Source of the DNA: Amycolatopsis albispora
Lineage (GTDB): Bacteria; Actinomycetota; Actinomycetes; Mycobacteriales; Pseudonocardiaceae
Assembly (NCBI RefSeq): GCF_003312875.1
Contig: NZ_CP015163.1
Span: 4,092,001-4,156,000 of the forward strand
DNA length: 64,000 nucleotides
Direction: 5' to 3'
This document shows, piece by piece, positions 26,392-34,529 of the stretch. Made by a program: the position numbers and the translations under genes. Numbering within the stretch: position 1 is the stretch's first letter; every line of letters begins with the position of its first letter. The notes beneath the pieces are model-generated. The model searched no databases and had not been told where the DNA came from. It saw nothing but the letters and a program-made list of their open reading frames with translations.

Positions 26392-27270
26392 CTACAGCGT
26401 TGTAGTGACGTTGTCGGACCGGCGGCTCGCGTGCCACGGCAGCACGAGCGCCTCGAGCCATTCCACGATCAGGAAGAGCAGCACACCCATCAGCGAAATG
26501 ATCACCAGTCCGGCGAACAGCGTCGGGGTGTCGAAGTTGCCGTTGGCCTGCTGGATGATGAAGCCGAGCCCCTCTTCGGAACCGACGAACTCACCCACCA
26601 CGGCACCGGTCACCGCCATCGTGGCGGCCACCTTGAGCCCGGAGAACAGGTGCGGCAGCGAAGCCGGGAACCGGATCTTCCAGAAGGTCTGCCACGGCTT
26701 GGCGCCCATGGTGGCGGACAGTTCCAGCATTTCCGGGTCGATCGACTTGAGCCCGGTGACCATCGAGATGACCACCGGGAAGAAGGCCATCAGCACCGCC
26801 ACGATCACCTTCGGGCCGAGCCCGAACCCCAGCCACACCACAAAAAGCGGGGCGACCGCGATCTTCGGGATCACCTGGGCGAACAGCAGCAGCGGGTAGA
26901 GGCTCTTCTCGATCGTCGACGAGTAGACCATCACCACCGCGGCGAACACGCCGATCACCGTGGCGATGACGAAGCCCAGCAGCGTTTCGTAGGTGGTGGT
27001 CCAGGCGTGGTCGAGGAAGTAGTCCGGCTTGGCGAGGATCGTCTCCAGCGTGACACCGGGTGAGGCGACCTCGTACGGCTCCACCAGTTCCGCCGCGGTG
27101 ATCGCCCACCAGCCGGCGAACAGCAGTGCCAGCAGGACGAACGGGCGCCACGAGCGTTCGAGGAAGCGCGCGAAGCGATCGCCGGCACCCGGCCGCTCGC
27201 GTTCGACCACACCGCCCGGTGAATCTCCCACCGGTTGCCCGAGACCCTCGGTCGGGGTTCGCGTGACCAT
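26392..27270 (-). CDS. ABC transporter permease, SsuC/TauC type
   Basis: The ATG at 27270 (MVTRTPTEGL) follows GGAGGG and gives 292 residues with about six membrane helices. The coupling-helix EAA loop is ELSATMGAKPWQTFWKIRFPASLP. It is the first gene of the importer operon; the binding-protein gene begins 17 bases after its stop. The 131-base divergent region upstream contains LacI-type operator repeats, so expression is likely repressed by the neighbouring LacI protein until the substrate appears. Confidence 0.9.
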   Translation of the reverse strand: MVTRTPTEGLGQPVGDSPGGVVERERPGAGDRFARFLERSWRPFVLLALLFAGWWAITAAELVEPYEVASPGVTLETILAKPDYFLDHAWTTTYETLLGFVIATVIGVFAAVVMVYSSTIEKSLYPLLLFAQVIPKIAVAPLFVVWLGFGLGPKVIVAVLMAFFPVVISMVTGLKSIDPEMLELSATMGAKPWQTFWKIRFPASLPHLFSGLKVAATMAVTGAVVGEFVGSEEGLGFIIQQANGNFDTPTLFAGLVIISLMGVLLFLIVEWLEALVLPWHASRRSDNVTTTL

Positions 27271-27301
27271 GACCCTCCGTCCTGCGAGGCACACCCGAAG
27301 G

Positions 27302-27343
27302 TGCGCTTTCCCGGCCCTGAATGCGCTTTCTGAATGCGCTTTC
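27302..27343. promoter_or_regulatory. Three LacI-type half-sites in the divergent lacI-like / importer promoter
   Basis: TGCGCTTTC occurs at 27302-27310, 27322-27330 and 27335-27343; the last two are within the direct repeat GAATGCGCTTTC (27319-27330 and 27332-27343). Each resembles half or more of the palindrome GAAAGCGCTTTC. They lie between the start of the permease gene (27270) and the start of the LacI gene (27402), and so could control both. Confidence 0.6.
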
Positions 27344-27401
27344 AGGTAGAGTATGCACACCAGACAGGCCGGTCAAGGAGTTCATGCAGAGGGGAGCCGC
27401 G

Positions 27402-28433
27402 ATGAACGGTCGTCCGCACGTCACGCTCGAGGACGTGGCCCGCGCCGCCGAGGTTTCCCTGGCGACGGCGTCGAGAGCGCTGAACGGCACCACCAAGGTG
27501 CGTGCCGACCTGCGGGACCGCGTGGTGGCGGCGGCCGAGAAGCTGGCCTACACCCCGAACGCGCACGCGCAGGCGCTCGCGGGTGCCTCGCACCGCACGG
27601 TCGGCGTCATCTGCCACGACGTGAGCGACCCGTACTTCGCCGCCATCGCCCGCGGCGTGATGCGGGTGGCCGGGGACAACGGGCTGCTGGTGATGCTGGC
27701 CAGCACGTTCCGCGACCCGCAGAAGGAGATCGCGTACGTGTCCATGCTGCGCGCGCAGCGGGCCTCGGCGATCCTGCTGATCGGTTCCGGGTTCGAGGAC
27801 AAGACCTGGGAGAAGGCGCTGGCCGCGGAGATCGACCCGTACCGCCGCGGTGGCGGGCAGGTGGCCGTGGTGAGCAGGCACCGCAGCCTGCGGGTGGACA
27901 CCGTGCAACCGGAGAACCGCGAGGGCGCCGCCGCGCTGGCAAAAGCGTTGCTGGCGCAGGGACATCGCCGGTTCGCCGTGCTGTCCGGGCCGCGTGCGCT
28001 GACCACTGTGGTCGATCGGCTCGGCGGTTTCCGCGACGGGCTGGCCGAAGCCGGGATCGAGCTGGCCGAGAGCGACATCGTGGAGGCGCCGTTCACCCGC
28101 GACGGCGGCTACGAGGCGATGAACGAGCTGATCGGGCGCGGCCTGGACAGCGGCTGCGTGTTCGCGGTGACCGACGTGATGGCGATCGGCGCGCTCACCG
28201 CACTGCGCGAGGCGGGCATTTCGGTGCCTGGTCAGGTGTCGCTGGCCGGCTTCGACGACATCCCGGTGGTGCGCGACCTCGATCCCCCGCTGACCACGGT
28301 GGCGCTGCCGCTGGAGGAACTCGGCGAGAAGGCGATGGAGCTGGCTATCAAGGGCAACAAGGGCAGCCGCAGCCGGATCCTGCGGCTGGCGGGCGAGGTG
28401 GTCCTGCGGTCGAGCACGGCGGCACGCCGATGA
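27402..28433 (+). CDS. LacI-family transcriptional repressor
   Basis: The ATG at 27402 follows GGGAG six bases upstream and gives 343 residues. The N-terminal helix-turn-helix (TLEDVARAAEVSLATASRAL) and hinge helix are standard, followed by a periplasmic-binding-protein-like sensor domain (VGVICHDVSDPYFAAIARG onward). An in-frame ATG at 27384 is possible, but its ribosome site would be too close. It overlaps the enolase-superfamily gene by ATGA. Matching palindromes at 23247, 27302-27343 and 29629 suggest it controls itself, the importer, the secreted-repeat gene and the DUF993 operon (inference). Confidence 0.92.
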   Translation: MNGRPHVTLEDVARAAEVSLATASRALNGTTKVRADLRDRVVAAAEKLAYTPNAHAQALAGASHRTVGVICHDVSDPYFAAIARGVMRVAGDNGLLVMLASTFRDPQKEIAYVSMLRAQRASAILLIGSGFEDKTWEKALAAEIDPYRRGGGQVAVVSRHRSLRVDTVQPENREGAAALAKALLAQGHRRFAVLSGPRALTTVVDRLGGFRDGLAEAGIELAESDIVEAPFTRDGGYEAMNELIGRGLDSGCVFAVTDVMAIGALTALREAGISVPGQVSLAGFDDIPVVRDLDPPLTTVALPLEELGEKAMELAIKGNKGSRSRILRLAGEVVLRSSTAARR

Positions 28434-29587
28434 AGGACCTGGTGGTCGAGCGGGTGGAGACCTTCGCGGTGGCCCTGCCGACGCTGCGCTCGTTCGGGGT
28501 CGCCGGTGGTGCCGTCGCGGTGGCGGGAAGGCCCAGCGTGCGCGTGCTGGTGAAGGTCAGCGCGGACGGCGTGAGCGGCTGGGGTGAGGCCACGCCCATT
28601 CCGGCGTGGACCTACGAAACCGCCGAGTCGATCGTCTCCACCATCGACCGCTATCTCGCGCCCGCCATCCTCGGCAGGCCGTGCTGGGACCTCGACGGGA
28701 TCACCGCGGTGTTCGACCGGGTGATCAACCGGGGCTTCTCGATCGGCGCGCCGCTCGCGAAATCCGCGGTGGACCTGGCGTTGCACGATCTGCTCGGGCG
28801 CGCGCTCGGGGTACCGCTCGGCGTGTGGTGGGGGCAGCGCCGGGCCGAGCGGATCGAGCTGGGCTGGATGGTCTCCGGGCAGACGGCGGACGAGGTGGCC
28901 GATCGGGTCGCCGAGGGCCTCGAAGCCGGTTATCGCGCGTTCAAGGTGAAGATCGGCCTGCACTCCGAAGCCGAGGACCTCGCCGTGGTGCGGGCCGTCC
29001 GGGAGGCGGCCGGGCCGGACGCGCCGCTGTGGGTGGACGCCAACCAGGCCTACGCCGTGGACGAGGCGGTGCGGATCTCCCGCATCCTGTCCGAATTGGA
29101 CGTTCACGCATTCGAACAGCCGTTGCCCGCCAACGACGTGGCTGGGCTCGGCAGGCTGCGTGCCGAATCGGCGGTGCCGGTGGCGCTGGACGAAAGCCTG
29201 CGGCACCCGAGCGATCTGGCGACCTTCGTGAAACTGGGTGCGGTCGACGTGGCGATCGCGAAGGTGCAGCGCAGTGGCGGGCTGACGCTTTCCCGGCGGT
29301 TGTGCGCGCTGGCCGAGGACAGCGGCGTGCGGTTGATGGGCTCCGGGCTGACCGACTCGGATCTCGGGCTGGCCGCTTCTCTGCACTTGTTCGCCGCCTT
29401 CGGCATCGGCACGCCGGTGGACCTGAACGGCCGCCAGTTCGTCGAATCCGCTTACGCCACCGGGGAAACCGTGCGGGTCGACGGCGGCACCGCCCACGTG
29501 CCCACCGGTCCGGGGCTCGGGGTCGACGTCGACGAAGCGGTGGTCCGGGAACTGTCCTTCGACGTGCTGCGCGCGGGAGTGCCCTGA
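28430..29587 (+). CDS. Enolase-superfamily enzyme, muconate-lactonizing subgroup
   Basis: The 385-residue enzyme carries the catalytic set of the MLE subgroup: Lys172-x-Lys174 (FKVKIG), metal ligands Asp203 (VDANQ), Glu229 (FEQPL) and Asp254 (LDES), and Lys278 (AKVQRSGG). These enzymes form an enolate from a carboxylate substrate and catalyse cycloisomerisation, racemisation or epimerisation; the KxK pattern argues against a mandelate-racemase-type sugar acid dehydratase. It overlaps the LacI gene by four bases, so it is induced together with it. The substrate is unknown. Confidence 0.88.
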   Translation: MKDLVVERVETFAVALPTLRSFGVAGGAVAVAGRPSVRVLVKVSADGVSGWGEATPIPAWTYETAESIVSTIDRYLAPAILGRPCWDLDGITAVFDRVINRGFSIGAPLAKSAVDLALHDLLGRALGVPLGVWWGQRRAERIELGWMVSGQTADEVADRVAEGLEAGYRAFKVKIGLHSEAEDLAVVRAVREAAGPDAPLWVDANQAYAVDEAVRISRILSELDVHAFEQPLPANDVAGLGRLRAESAVPVALDESLRHPSDLATFVKLGAVDVAIAKVQRSGGLTLSRRLCALAEDSGVRLMGSGLTDSDLGLAASLHLFAAFGIGTPVDLNGRQFVESAYATGETVRVDGGTAHVPTGPGLGVDVDEAVVRELSFDVLRAGVP

Positions 29588-29628
29588 CGGCCCCTTGTTG
29601 TTCCGCTGAGTTTTGCCTACCTTGTTGA

Positions 29629-29640
29629 GAAAGCGCTTTC
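29629..29640. promoter_or_regulatory. Perfect LacI-family operator upstream of the DUF993 gene
   Basis: GAAAGCGCTTTC is a perfect 12-base palindrome located 20 bases before the DUF993 start codon. It lies in the 72-base gap after the enolase-superfamily gene, so the DUF993-isomerase pair probably has its own regulated promoter. Confidence 0.7.
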
Positions 29641-29659
29641 ACCTTACGGGAGCCCGCCG

Positions 29660-30817
29660 ATGAGCCCACTGCTGTTGCCGACGCGCGAGCGGACGCTCGA
29701 GCCCTTCTCCCCCAGCGGCCGGACCACCCCGCTGCCCTCGCCGTCGCCGGTCACCTCGCGGGTGACCTACGCGGCCGCGCACGTGGTCGCCGATCCGCTG
29801 GCGCCGGGTGATCCGGCGTACGAGGTCACCGTGGACTGGGAGACCACGCTGCGGTTCCGGCACCACCTGTGGCGGAGCGGGCTGGGCGTGGCCGAGGCGA
29901 TGGACACCGCGCAACGCGGCATGGGGCTGGACTGGGCGGCCACGCAGGAGCTGATCCGGCGGACCGGTGCCGAGGCGAAGGCGTCGGGCGGGCGCTGGTG
30001 CGCGGGGGTCGGCACCGACCAGCTGCCGCCGGGACCGGCTTCGATGGACGCCATCGTCGAGGCGTGGCGGGAGCAGCTCGCCCTGGTCAGCGAAGCGGGC
30101 GCGGTGCCGGTGGTGATGGCCAGCCGCGCGCTGGCCGCGGTGGCGCGGGGGCCGGAGGACTACCACGCGGCGTACGGCCGCCTGCTCGCCGACGCCGACG
30201 GGCCGGTGCTGCTGCACTGGCTCGGCGAGCAGTTCGACCCGGCGCTGGCCGGGTACTGGGGCCACGCGGACGTCCGCGACGCCGCCGCCGAGCTGGCGAA
30301 GCTGTGCACCGAGCACGCTTCGGTCATCGCGGGGGTGAAGGTTTCCGTGCTGGACGCGGAAATCGAGGTCGGCTTCCGCCGGTCGCTGCCCGCCGGCGTG
30401 TCGTGTTACACCGGTGACGACTTCAACTACCCGGAGCTGATCGCGGGTGACGAGCAGGGGCACAGCGAGGCGCTGCTCGGCATCTTCGACCCGATCGCGC
30501 GGGTGGCGGGCGCGGCGCTGAACCGGCTGGATTCCGGTGACGTGGCGGGGTTCCACTCGCTACTGGACCCGACCGTGGCGCTGTCACGGGAAATCTTCCG
30601 TACTCCTACGAAGCATTACAAGGTGGGCGTGGTGTTCCTGGCCTATCTGATGGGGCACCAGGAGCACTTCCGGATGATCGGCGGGCTGGAGTCGGCCCGC
30701 TCGATCGTGCACCTGTCCGACGTGCTGCGCCTGGCCGACGCGGCCGGGGTGCTGGAGGACCCGGATCTCGCGGTGGCGCGGATGCGGTCGCTGCTGGGCG
30801 TGGCGGGGGTGGCGTGA
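29660..30817 (+). CDS. DUF993 family protein (dihydrodipicolinate-synthase-like)
   Basis: The 385-residue product begins after GGGAG. It matches the DUF993 family, a distant relative of the dihydrodipicolinate synthase/N-acetylneuraminate lyase aldolases. A candidate Schiff-base lysine is in VIAGVKVSVLDAE, and CYTGDDFNYPELI plus a long C-terminal helical region follow. No member is known to me with a proven reaction. Its place between an enolase-type enzyme and a sugar-isomerase-type barrel suggests carbon-carbon cleavage of a keto acid (inference). Confidence 0.8.
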   Translation: MSPLLLPTRERTLEPFSPSGRTTPLPSPSPVTSRVTYAAAHVVADPLAPGDPAYEVTVDWETTLRFRHHLWRSGLGVAEAMDTAQRGMGLDWAATQELIRRTGAEAKASGGRWCAGVGTDQLPPGPASMDAIVEAWREQLALVSEAGAVPVVMASRALAAVARGPEDYHAAYGRLLADADGPVLLHWLGEQFDPALAGYWGHADVRDAAAELAKLCTEHASVIAGVKVSVLDAEIEVGFRRSLPAGVSCYTGDDFNYPELIAGDEQGHSEALLGIFDPIARVAGAALNRLDSGDVAGFHSLLDPTVALSREIFRTPTKHYKVGVVFLAYLMGHQEHFRMIGGLESARSIVHLSDVLRLADAAGVLEDPDLAVARMRSLLGVAGVA

Positions 30818-31626
30818 TGGAGAAGCTGAGCCTGAACCAGATCACCACGAAGTCGTGGTCGCTGCCGGAGGCGGTGCGCGGGTGCGCCGAGTCCGGGGTG
30901 GAGTGGATTGCCTTCTGGCGGGACAAGGTGGCCGAGGTCGGCGTGGACGAGGCGGCGCGGCTGGTGAAGGACCACGGGCTGCGGGTGTCTTCCTTGTGCC
31001 GTGGTGGTTTCTTCACCGGGGTCACGCCCGACGGGTCCCCTGTGGACGGTGTGGCGGACACCAGGGTGGCCATCGACGAGGCCGCGCGGCTCGGTGCCGA
31101 GGTGCTGGTGCTGGTGGTCGGCGGCATCGCGGACAACAACCTGGTGCGGTCGCGGCAGCTGGTCGCGGACGCGGTCGAGGAGCTGGTGCCGCTGGCGCTC
31201 GACCGCGGTGTGCGGCTGGGGCTGGAGCCGCTGCACCCGATGCAGTGCGCCGAGCGGTCCGTGTTGTCCACTTTGGACCAGGCGCTGGCGATCGCCGAGC
31301 CGTACCCGGCGGAGGCGGTCGGCGTGGTGGTGGACGAGTTCCACGTCTGGTGGGATCCGCGCATCGAGGACCTGATCGCGAAGGCGGCGGGCCGGATCGC
31401 CGGGTTCCACGTGTGCGACCAACTGGTCCCGCTGACCGACACCCTGCTCGGCCGGGCGCTCCCCGGCGACGGCCCCATCGACCACCGGCGGCTGCGTTCG
31501 TGCGTCGAAGCCGCCGGTTACGACGGCCCGATCGAGGTCGAGGTGTTCAACGCGGACCTGTGGGCCCGCCCCGGCGACGAAGTCCTGGCGGAAACCATCC
31601 AGGCATACCGGACACACGTGGCCTAA
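30817..31626 (+). CDS. Sugar phosphate isomerase/epimerase-like TIM barrel, cytosolic
   Basis: The ATG at 30817 shares its A with the DUF993 stop codon (a GTG one codon earlier is possible) and gives 269 residues. The AP-endonuclease-2 barrel landmarks include EVLVLVVGGIADN, VRLGLEPLHP (metal Glu), VGVVVDEFHVWWDP and GFHVCDQL, ending with IEVEVFN. No signal peptide, in contrast to the homolog at 17585-18433. It is probably the last enzyme of the LacI-controlled operon. Five bases after its stop lies a palindromic repeat split by an IS30 element. Confidence 0.88.
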   Translation: MEKLSLNQITTKSWSLPEAVRGCAESGVEWIAFWRDKVAEVGVDEAARLVKDHGLRVSSLCRGGFFTGVTPDGSPVDGVADTRVAIDEAARLGAEVLVLVVGGIADNNLVRSRQLVADAVEELVPLALDRGVRLGLEPLHPMQCAERSVLSTLDQALAIAEPYPAEAVGVVVDEFHVWWDPRIEDLIAKAAGRIAGFHVCDQLVPLTDTLLGRALPGDGPIDHRRLRSCVEAAGYDGPIEVEVFNADLWARPGDEVLAETIQAYRTHVA

Positions 31627-31631
31627 CCGAT

Positions 31632-31644
31632 GTCACGAATGTGG
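31632..31644. repeat. Left fragment of palindromic repeat copy 2, split by IS30
   Basis: GTCACGAATGTGG is the first 13 bases of the 53-bp palindromic repeat. The rest of the same repeat resumes at 32865, after the insertion sequence. Confidence 0.88.
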
Positions 31645-32864
31645 GGTGGATTCCAGTGGTTGTTGCAACACCCTTGTTGATGGGAGTTGTGATGGTGCTG
31701 GGTCGTGATGTTCGGGTGCGGTTTTGGGGGTTGGTGCGGGCGGGGTGGGCGGTGCGGCCGGCGGCGGGGTTGGCGGGTGTGTCGCATGAGACGGGGCGGC
31801 GGTGGTTCGCGCAGGCTGGTGGGGTGATCGGGAACGCGCCGTGTGCGCTGGGCGGGCGGTATTTGTCGTTGGCTGAGCGGGAGGAGATCTCGCGGGGGTT
31901 GTGTGCGGGGTGGTCGTTGCGCAGGATCGCTCGGGGGCTGGGGCGGGCGGCGTCGACGGTGAGCCGGGAGGTGGCTCGTCATGGCGGGCCGGTGGCGTAT
32001 CGGGCGGTGGTTGCCGACAGCGCGGCGCGGGTGCGGGCGCGGCGTCCGAAACCGGTGAAGCTGGCTGTTGACGCCCGGCTGCGGGCGTGGGTGCAGACTC
32101 GGCTGGAGAAGCGGTGGTCGCCCGGGCAGATCGCGGCCGCGCGCAAGCTCGCTTTTGCCGATCAGCCGGAGCGTTGGGTGTCGCACGAGACGATCTACCA
32201 GGCCATTTACGTCCAGAGCCGGGGCGCGTTACGGCGTGAGCTGGCCGCGTGCCTGCGGACCGGGCGGGCGCTGCGCCGTCCCCGCGGCCAGGCCCGCCGC
32301 CACCTGCCGCCCCGGCTGCCCAGCCCGATCCCGATCTCGGCGCGCCCGGCCGAGGCCGCCGACCGCGCGGTGCCCGGGCACTGGGAAGGCGATCTGATCC
32401 TCGGCGCCGGCAACAGCTCCGCGATCGGGACGCTGGTGGAGCGGTCCACCCGGTTCGTGCTGCTGCTGCACCTGCCCCACGGTCACACCGCCGAGCACGT
32501 CCGCGACGCGATGATCGCCACCATCACCACCCTGCCCGCCCAGCTGCGACGCTCGCTGACCTGGGACCGCGGCAACGAAATGGCCCGCCACGCCGAGATC
32601 ACCCTGGCCACCGACATGGCCATCTACTTCTGCGACCCGCACTCACCCTGGCAACGCGGCACCAACGAGAACACCAACGGCCTGCTCCGCCAGTACTTCC
32701 CCAAAGGCACCGACCTGACCAGGCACACCGCCGACGACCTCGCCGCCGTCGCCGCCGAACTCAACGAACGCCCCCGCCACACCCTGGGCTGGCTCACCCC
32801 AGCCCAATCCCTCAACCGAGTACTGTCCGGACAGTCCCCCGTTGCAACCACCGCTTGAGCCCGC
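31645..32864 (+). mobile_element. IS30-family insertion sequence (about 1220 bp)
   Basis: One transposase gene fills the element. The terminal inverted repeats are about 24 bases with about 18 matches; both end inward in GTTGCAAC (left outer end GTGGATTCCAGTGG, right outer end on the complement GCGGGCTCAAGCGG). GTGG flanks both sides (31641-31644 and 32865-32868), read as a 3-4-base target duplication. Rejoining the flanks rebuilds a complete palindromic repeat. The element appears intact. Confidence 0.9.
31692..32858 (+). CDS. IS30-family transposase
   Basis: The ATG at 31692 follows GGGAG five bases upstream and gives 388 residues, close to the usual IS30 length. An N-terminal HTH region (LSLAEREEISRGLCAGWSLRRIA) is followed by the DDE catalytic domain: first Asp in GHWEGDLILG, second in LTWDRGNEM, Glu in RGTNENTNGLLRQYFPKG. 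The frame extends upstream into the preceding gene, but that part is antisense-like shadow. No frameshift is seen, so it should be active. Confidence 0.93.
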   Translation: MVLGRDVRVRFWGLVRAGWAVRPAAGLAGVSHETGRRWFAQAGGVIGNAPCALGGRYLSLAEREEISRGLCAGWSLRRIARGLGRAASTVSREVARHGGPVAYRAVVADSAARVRARRPKPVKLAVDARLRAWVQTRLEKRWSPGQIAAARKLAFADQPERWVSHETIYQAIYVQSRGALRRELAACLRTGRALRRPRGQARRHLPPRLPSPIPISARPAEAADRAVPGHWEGDLILGAGNSSAIGTLVERSTRFVLLLHLPHGHTAEHVRDAMIATITTLPAQLRRSLTWDRGNEMARHAEITLATDMAIYFCDPHSPWQRGTNENTNGLLRQYFPKGTDLTRHTADDLAAVAAELNERPRHTLGWLTPAQSLNRVLSGQSPVATTA

Positions 32865-32908
32865 GTGGCTTTCGAGACACCACACGTCTCGAAAGCCACA
32901 TTCGTGAC
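32865..32908. repeat. Right part of palindromic repeat copy 2, beyond IS30
   Basis: This holds the remainder of the left arm starting GTGGCTTTCGAGAC, the variable centre and the complete right arm ending in ATTCGTGAC. It begins with the duplicated GTGG target bases and ends 27 bases before the stop of the convergent SMP-30-like gene. Confidence 0.88.
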
Positions 32909-32935
32909 ACGAGGCGGCGCCCACCCGGCCCGTGT

Positions 32936-33853
32936 CTAGTTCACCGAGGTGATGGCGATCGCGCTTTCCTCCAGGCTGCCCAGGTACAGCAGCCCGTCCC
33001 GTTCCCGCACGCCCGTGGCCATGTGGAAGCCGGGGATTTCCCCGCGGAAGTCGTGCACCACGGCGCCGTCCACCGACAGCCCCAGCACGCCGGTCGTGCG
33101 GGACGGCGAAGGTTGCAGGCTGGTCGGCAGCCGCCGGATGCCCAGGCGCAGCGGGCCCGGCAGCCGCCGGACCAGGTCGAGTGCGGCCACCCGCGGGCTC
33201 GCCTGGGTCACCCAGATCAGCCCGTCGCCGCCGGTGGAGATGTTGTCCGGGTAGCCGGCCAGGTCCGAGGCCAGCAGGTCCTGCCGCCCCGAGCCGTCGA
33301 GCCAGTACCGCCGGACGGCGAACGCGCCCGTCTCCGCGACCGCCACGAACGACTCGTCCGGCGCCAGCGCGACTCCGTTCGCGAACTGCAGCCCGTCGCC
33401 CACCAGGGAAGTCTCCCCGTCCGGCGCACGCCGCAGCAGCCGCCCGCCCGCGTTCTGCTCGATCAGGTCCTCACGCCACGCCGGCAACGGGAAGCGGTCC
33501 GAGGAATCCGAGAAGTAGATGGTGCCGTCGGCGGCGACCGCGGCGTTGTTGCACACCAGGATCGGCTTGCCCAGCGCCGAAGTGGCCAGCGTCTTCACCG
33601 CACCGGACGACGGCGACACCACGAGCAGCCCGCGCGAAGCGTCGCAGACCAGCAGGTCGTCACCGTACAGCTCCAGCCCGAGCGGGCGCCCGCCGGTGTC
33701 GGCGACCAGCTCGATCCGGCGCCCGTCCTCGGTGATCCGGATGATCCGGCCGTCCTCGAACCCGGTGTAGACCGCGCCGTCCGCGGCCACCACCACGTCC
33801 TCCGGCCCGTGCCCGTTGACCGGGACCAGCCGCACCTGCCCGAACGGTTTCAC
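32936..33853 (-). CDS. SMP-30/gluconolactonase-strictosidine synthase-like beta-propeller
   Basis: The GTG-started 305-residue protein shows a six-bladed propeller pattern with repeated blade strands such as GPEDVVVAADGAVYTGFEDG, DGTIYFSDSSDRF and GVALAPDESFVAVAETG, as in SMP-30 lactonases and strictosidine-synthase-like enzymes. The NGVALAPD and GYPDNIS segments supply the expected metal ligands. Without a signal peptide it should be cytosolic. It opens no obvious operon with the sugar genes, because it is convergent to them across the IS30 element. Lactone hydrolysis is likely but unproven. Confidence 0.82.
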   Translation of the reverse strand: MKPFGQVRLVPVNGHGPEDVVVAADGAVYTGFEDGRIIRITEDGRRIELVADTGGRPLGLELYGDDLLVCDASRGLLVVSPSSGAVKTLATSALGKPILVCNNAAVAADGTIYFSDSSDRFPLPAWREDLIEQNAGGRLLRRAPDGETSLVGDGLQFANGVALAPDESFVAVAETGAFAVRRYWLDGSGRQDLLASDLAGYPDNISTGGDGLIWVTQASPRVAALDLVRRLPGPLRLGIRRLPTSLQPSPSRTTGVLGLSVDGAVVHDFRGEIPGFHMATGVRERDGLLYLGSLEESAIAITSVN

Positions 33854-33866
33854 TTCACGGACCTCC

Positions 33867-34529
33867 TCATCGATAGGTGAGCAGCGCCTCGGCCTCTCCC
33901 GAGAAATGGGCGTGCTCGTTGAACGACAGCAGGCTCACCCCACCACGTCCGGAGACCAGCTTGGTGATCCCGCCGTTCACCGTCACCCGGTTGAACTTCA
34001 CCAGGCCCGCTTCCGGGGTACCGGTCAGCGCCCCGCAGATCACCGCGATCACCCCGCCCGAGGTGAACACCGCCGCGTCCTGCCCCTTGCCCAGCGCCCC
34101 GGCCAGATCGGCCAGCGCGCCGGAGACCCGGTGGAAGAACGCGGGCCAGCTCTCCGCGCACGGGCTGTCCTCCGCCGCCAGCACCCAGTCGACCAGCGCC
34201 TGGTCCAGCGCGGCCTGGAAGGCACGCGGGTCCGCGCTGTCCTGCGCGATGCCGCCGCCGTGGTGCTTGGCGATGTCCACGTGGTCGTACTCGTTCCACC
34301 GCGCGTCCTCACCGATCTCCGCCGGGCCGCCGAGCACCTTCAGCGCGCCCGCCGCGGTCGCCCGCTGCCGCGACAGCGAACCGCAGCGCGCCAGCGTGAA
34401 CTCCACCCCGCGCCGCGCGAGTTCGGCACCGACCACTTCGGACTGCCGGACCCCGCGCTCGGAGAGCCGGTCGTAGTCCTCGGCGCCGAACGACGCCTGC
34501 CCGTGCCGGATCAGGTAGATGGCGCCCAT
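33867..34529 (-). CDS. Histidine phosphatase superfamily protein
   Basis: The 220-residue protein begins MGAIYLIRHGQASFG, with the catalytic RHG at residues 8-10; later segments supply the second arginine (SLSRQRATA), an acid residue and the C-terminal His (FTSGGVIAV is the equivalent of the usual SHGGxI region). It shares one base (TGATG) with the upstream SDR gene, so the two are co-translated, and the SMP-30-like gene follows 13 bases later. A phosphoglycerate-mutase-like phosphatase of unknown substrate. Confidence 0.88.
   Translation of the reverse strand: MGAIYLIRHGQASFGAEDYDRLSERGVRQSEVVGAELARRGVEFTLARCGSLSRQRATAAGALKVLGGPAEIGEDARWNEYDHVDIAKHHGGGIAQDSADPRAFQAALDQALVDWVLAAEDSPCAESWPAFFHRVSGALADLAGALGKGQDAAVFTSGGVIAVICGALTGTPEAGLVKFNRVTVNGGITKLVSGRGGVSLLSFNEHAHFSGEAEALLTYR

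Noticed and set aside
28430..29587. Calling the enolase-superfamily gene a sugar acid dehydratase
   Set aside because: The KxK and Lys278 pattern belongs to the MLE subgroup, not to mandelate-racemase-type dehydratases.
30855..31691. In-frame upstream extension of the IS30 transposase
   Set aside because: The extension runs through the sugar-isomerase gene and the IS left end; the composition is shadow-like and the transposase has its own ATG and ribosome site at 31692.
32936..33853. SMP-30-like gene as a confirmed member of the LacI regulon
   Set aside because: It is on the opposite strand, reads from the SDR-phosphatase side and has no LacI-type site upstream; only a functional guess links it.
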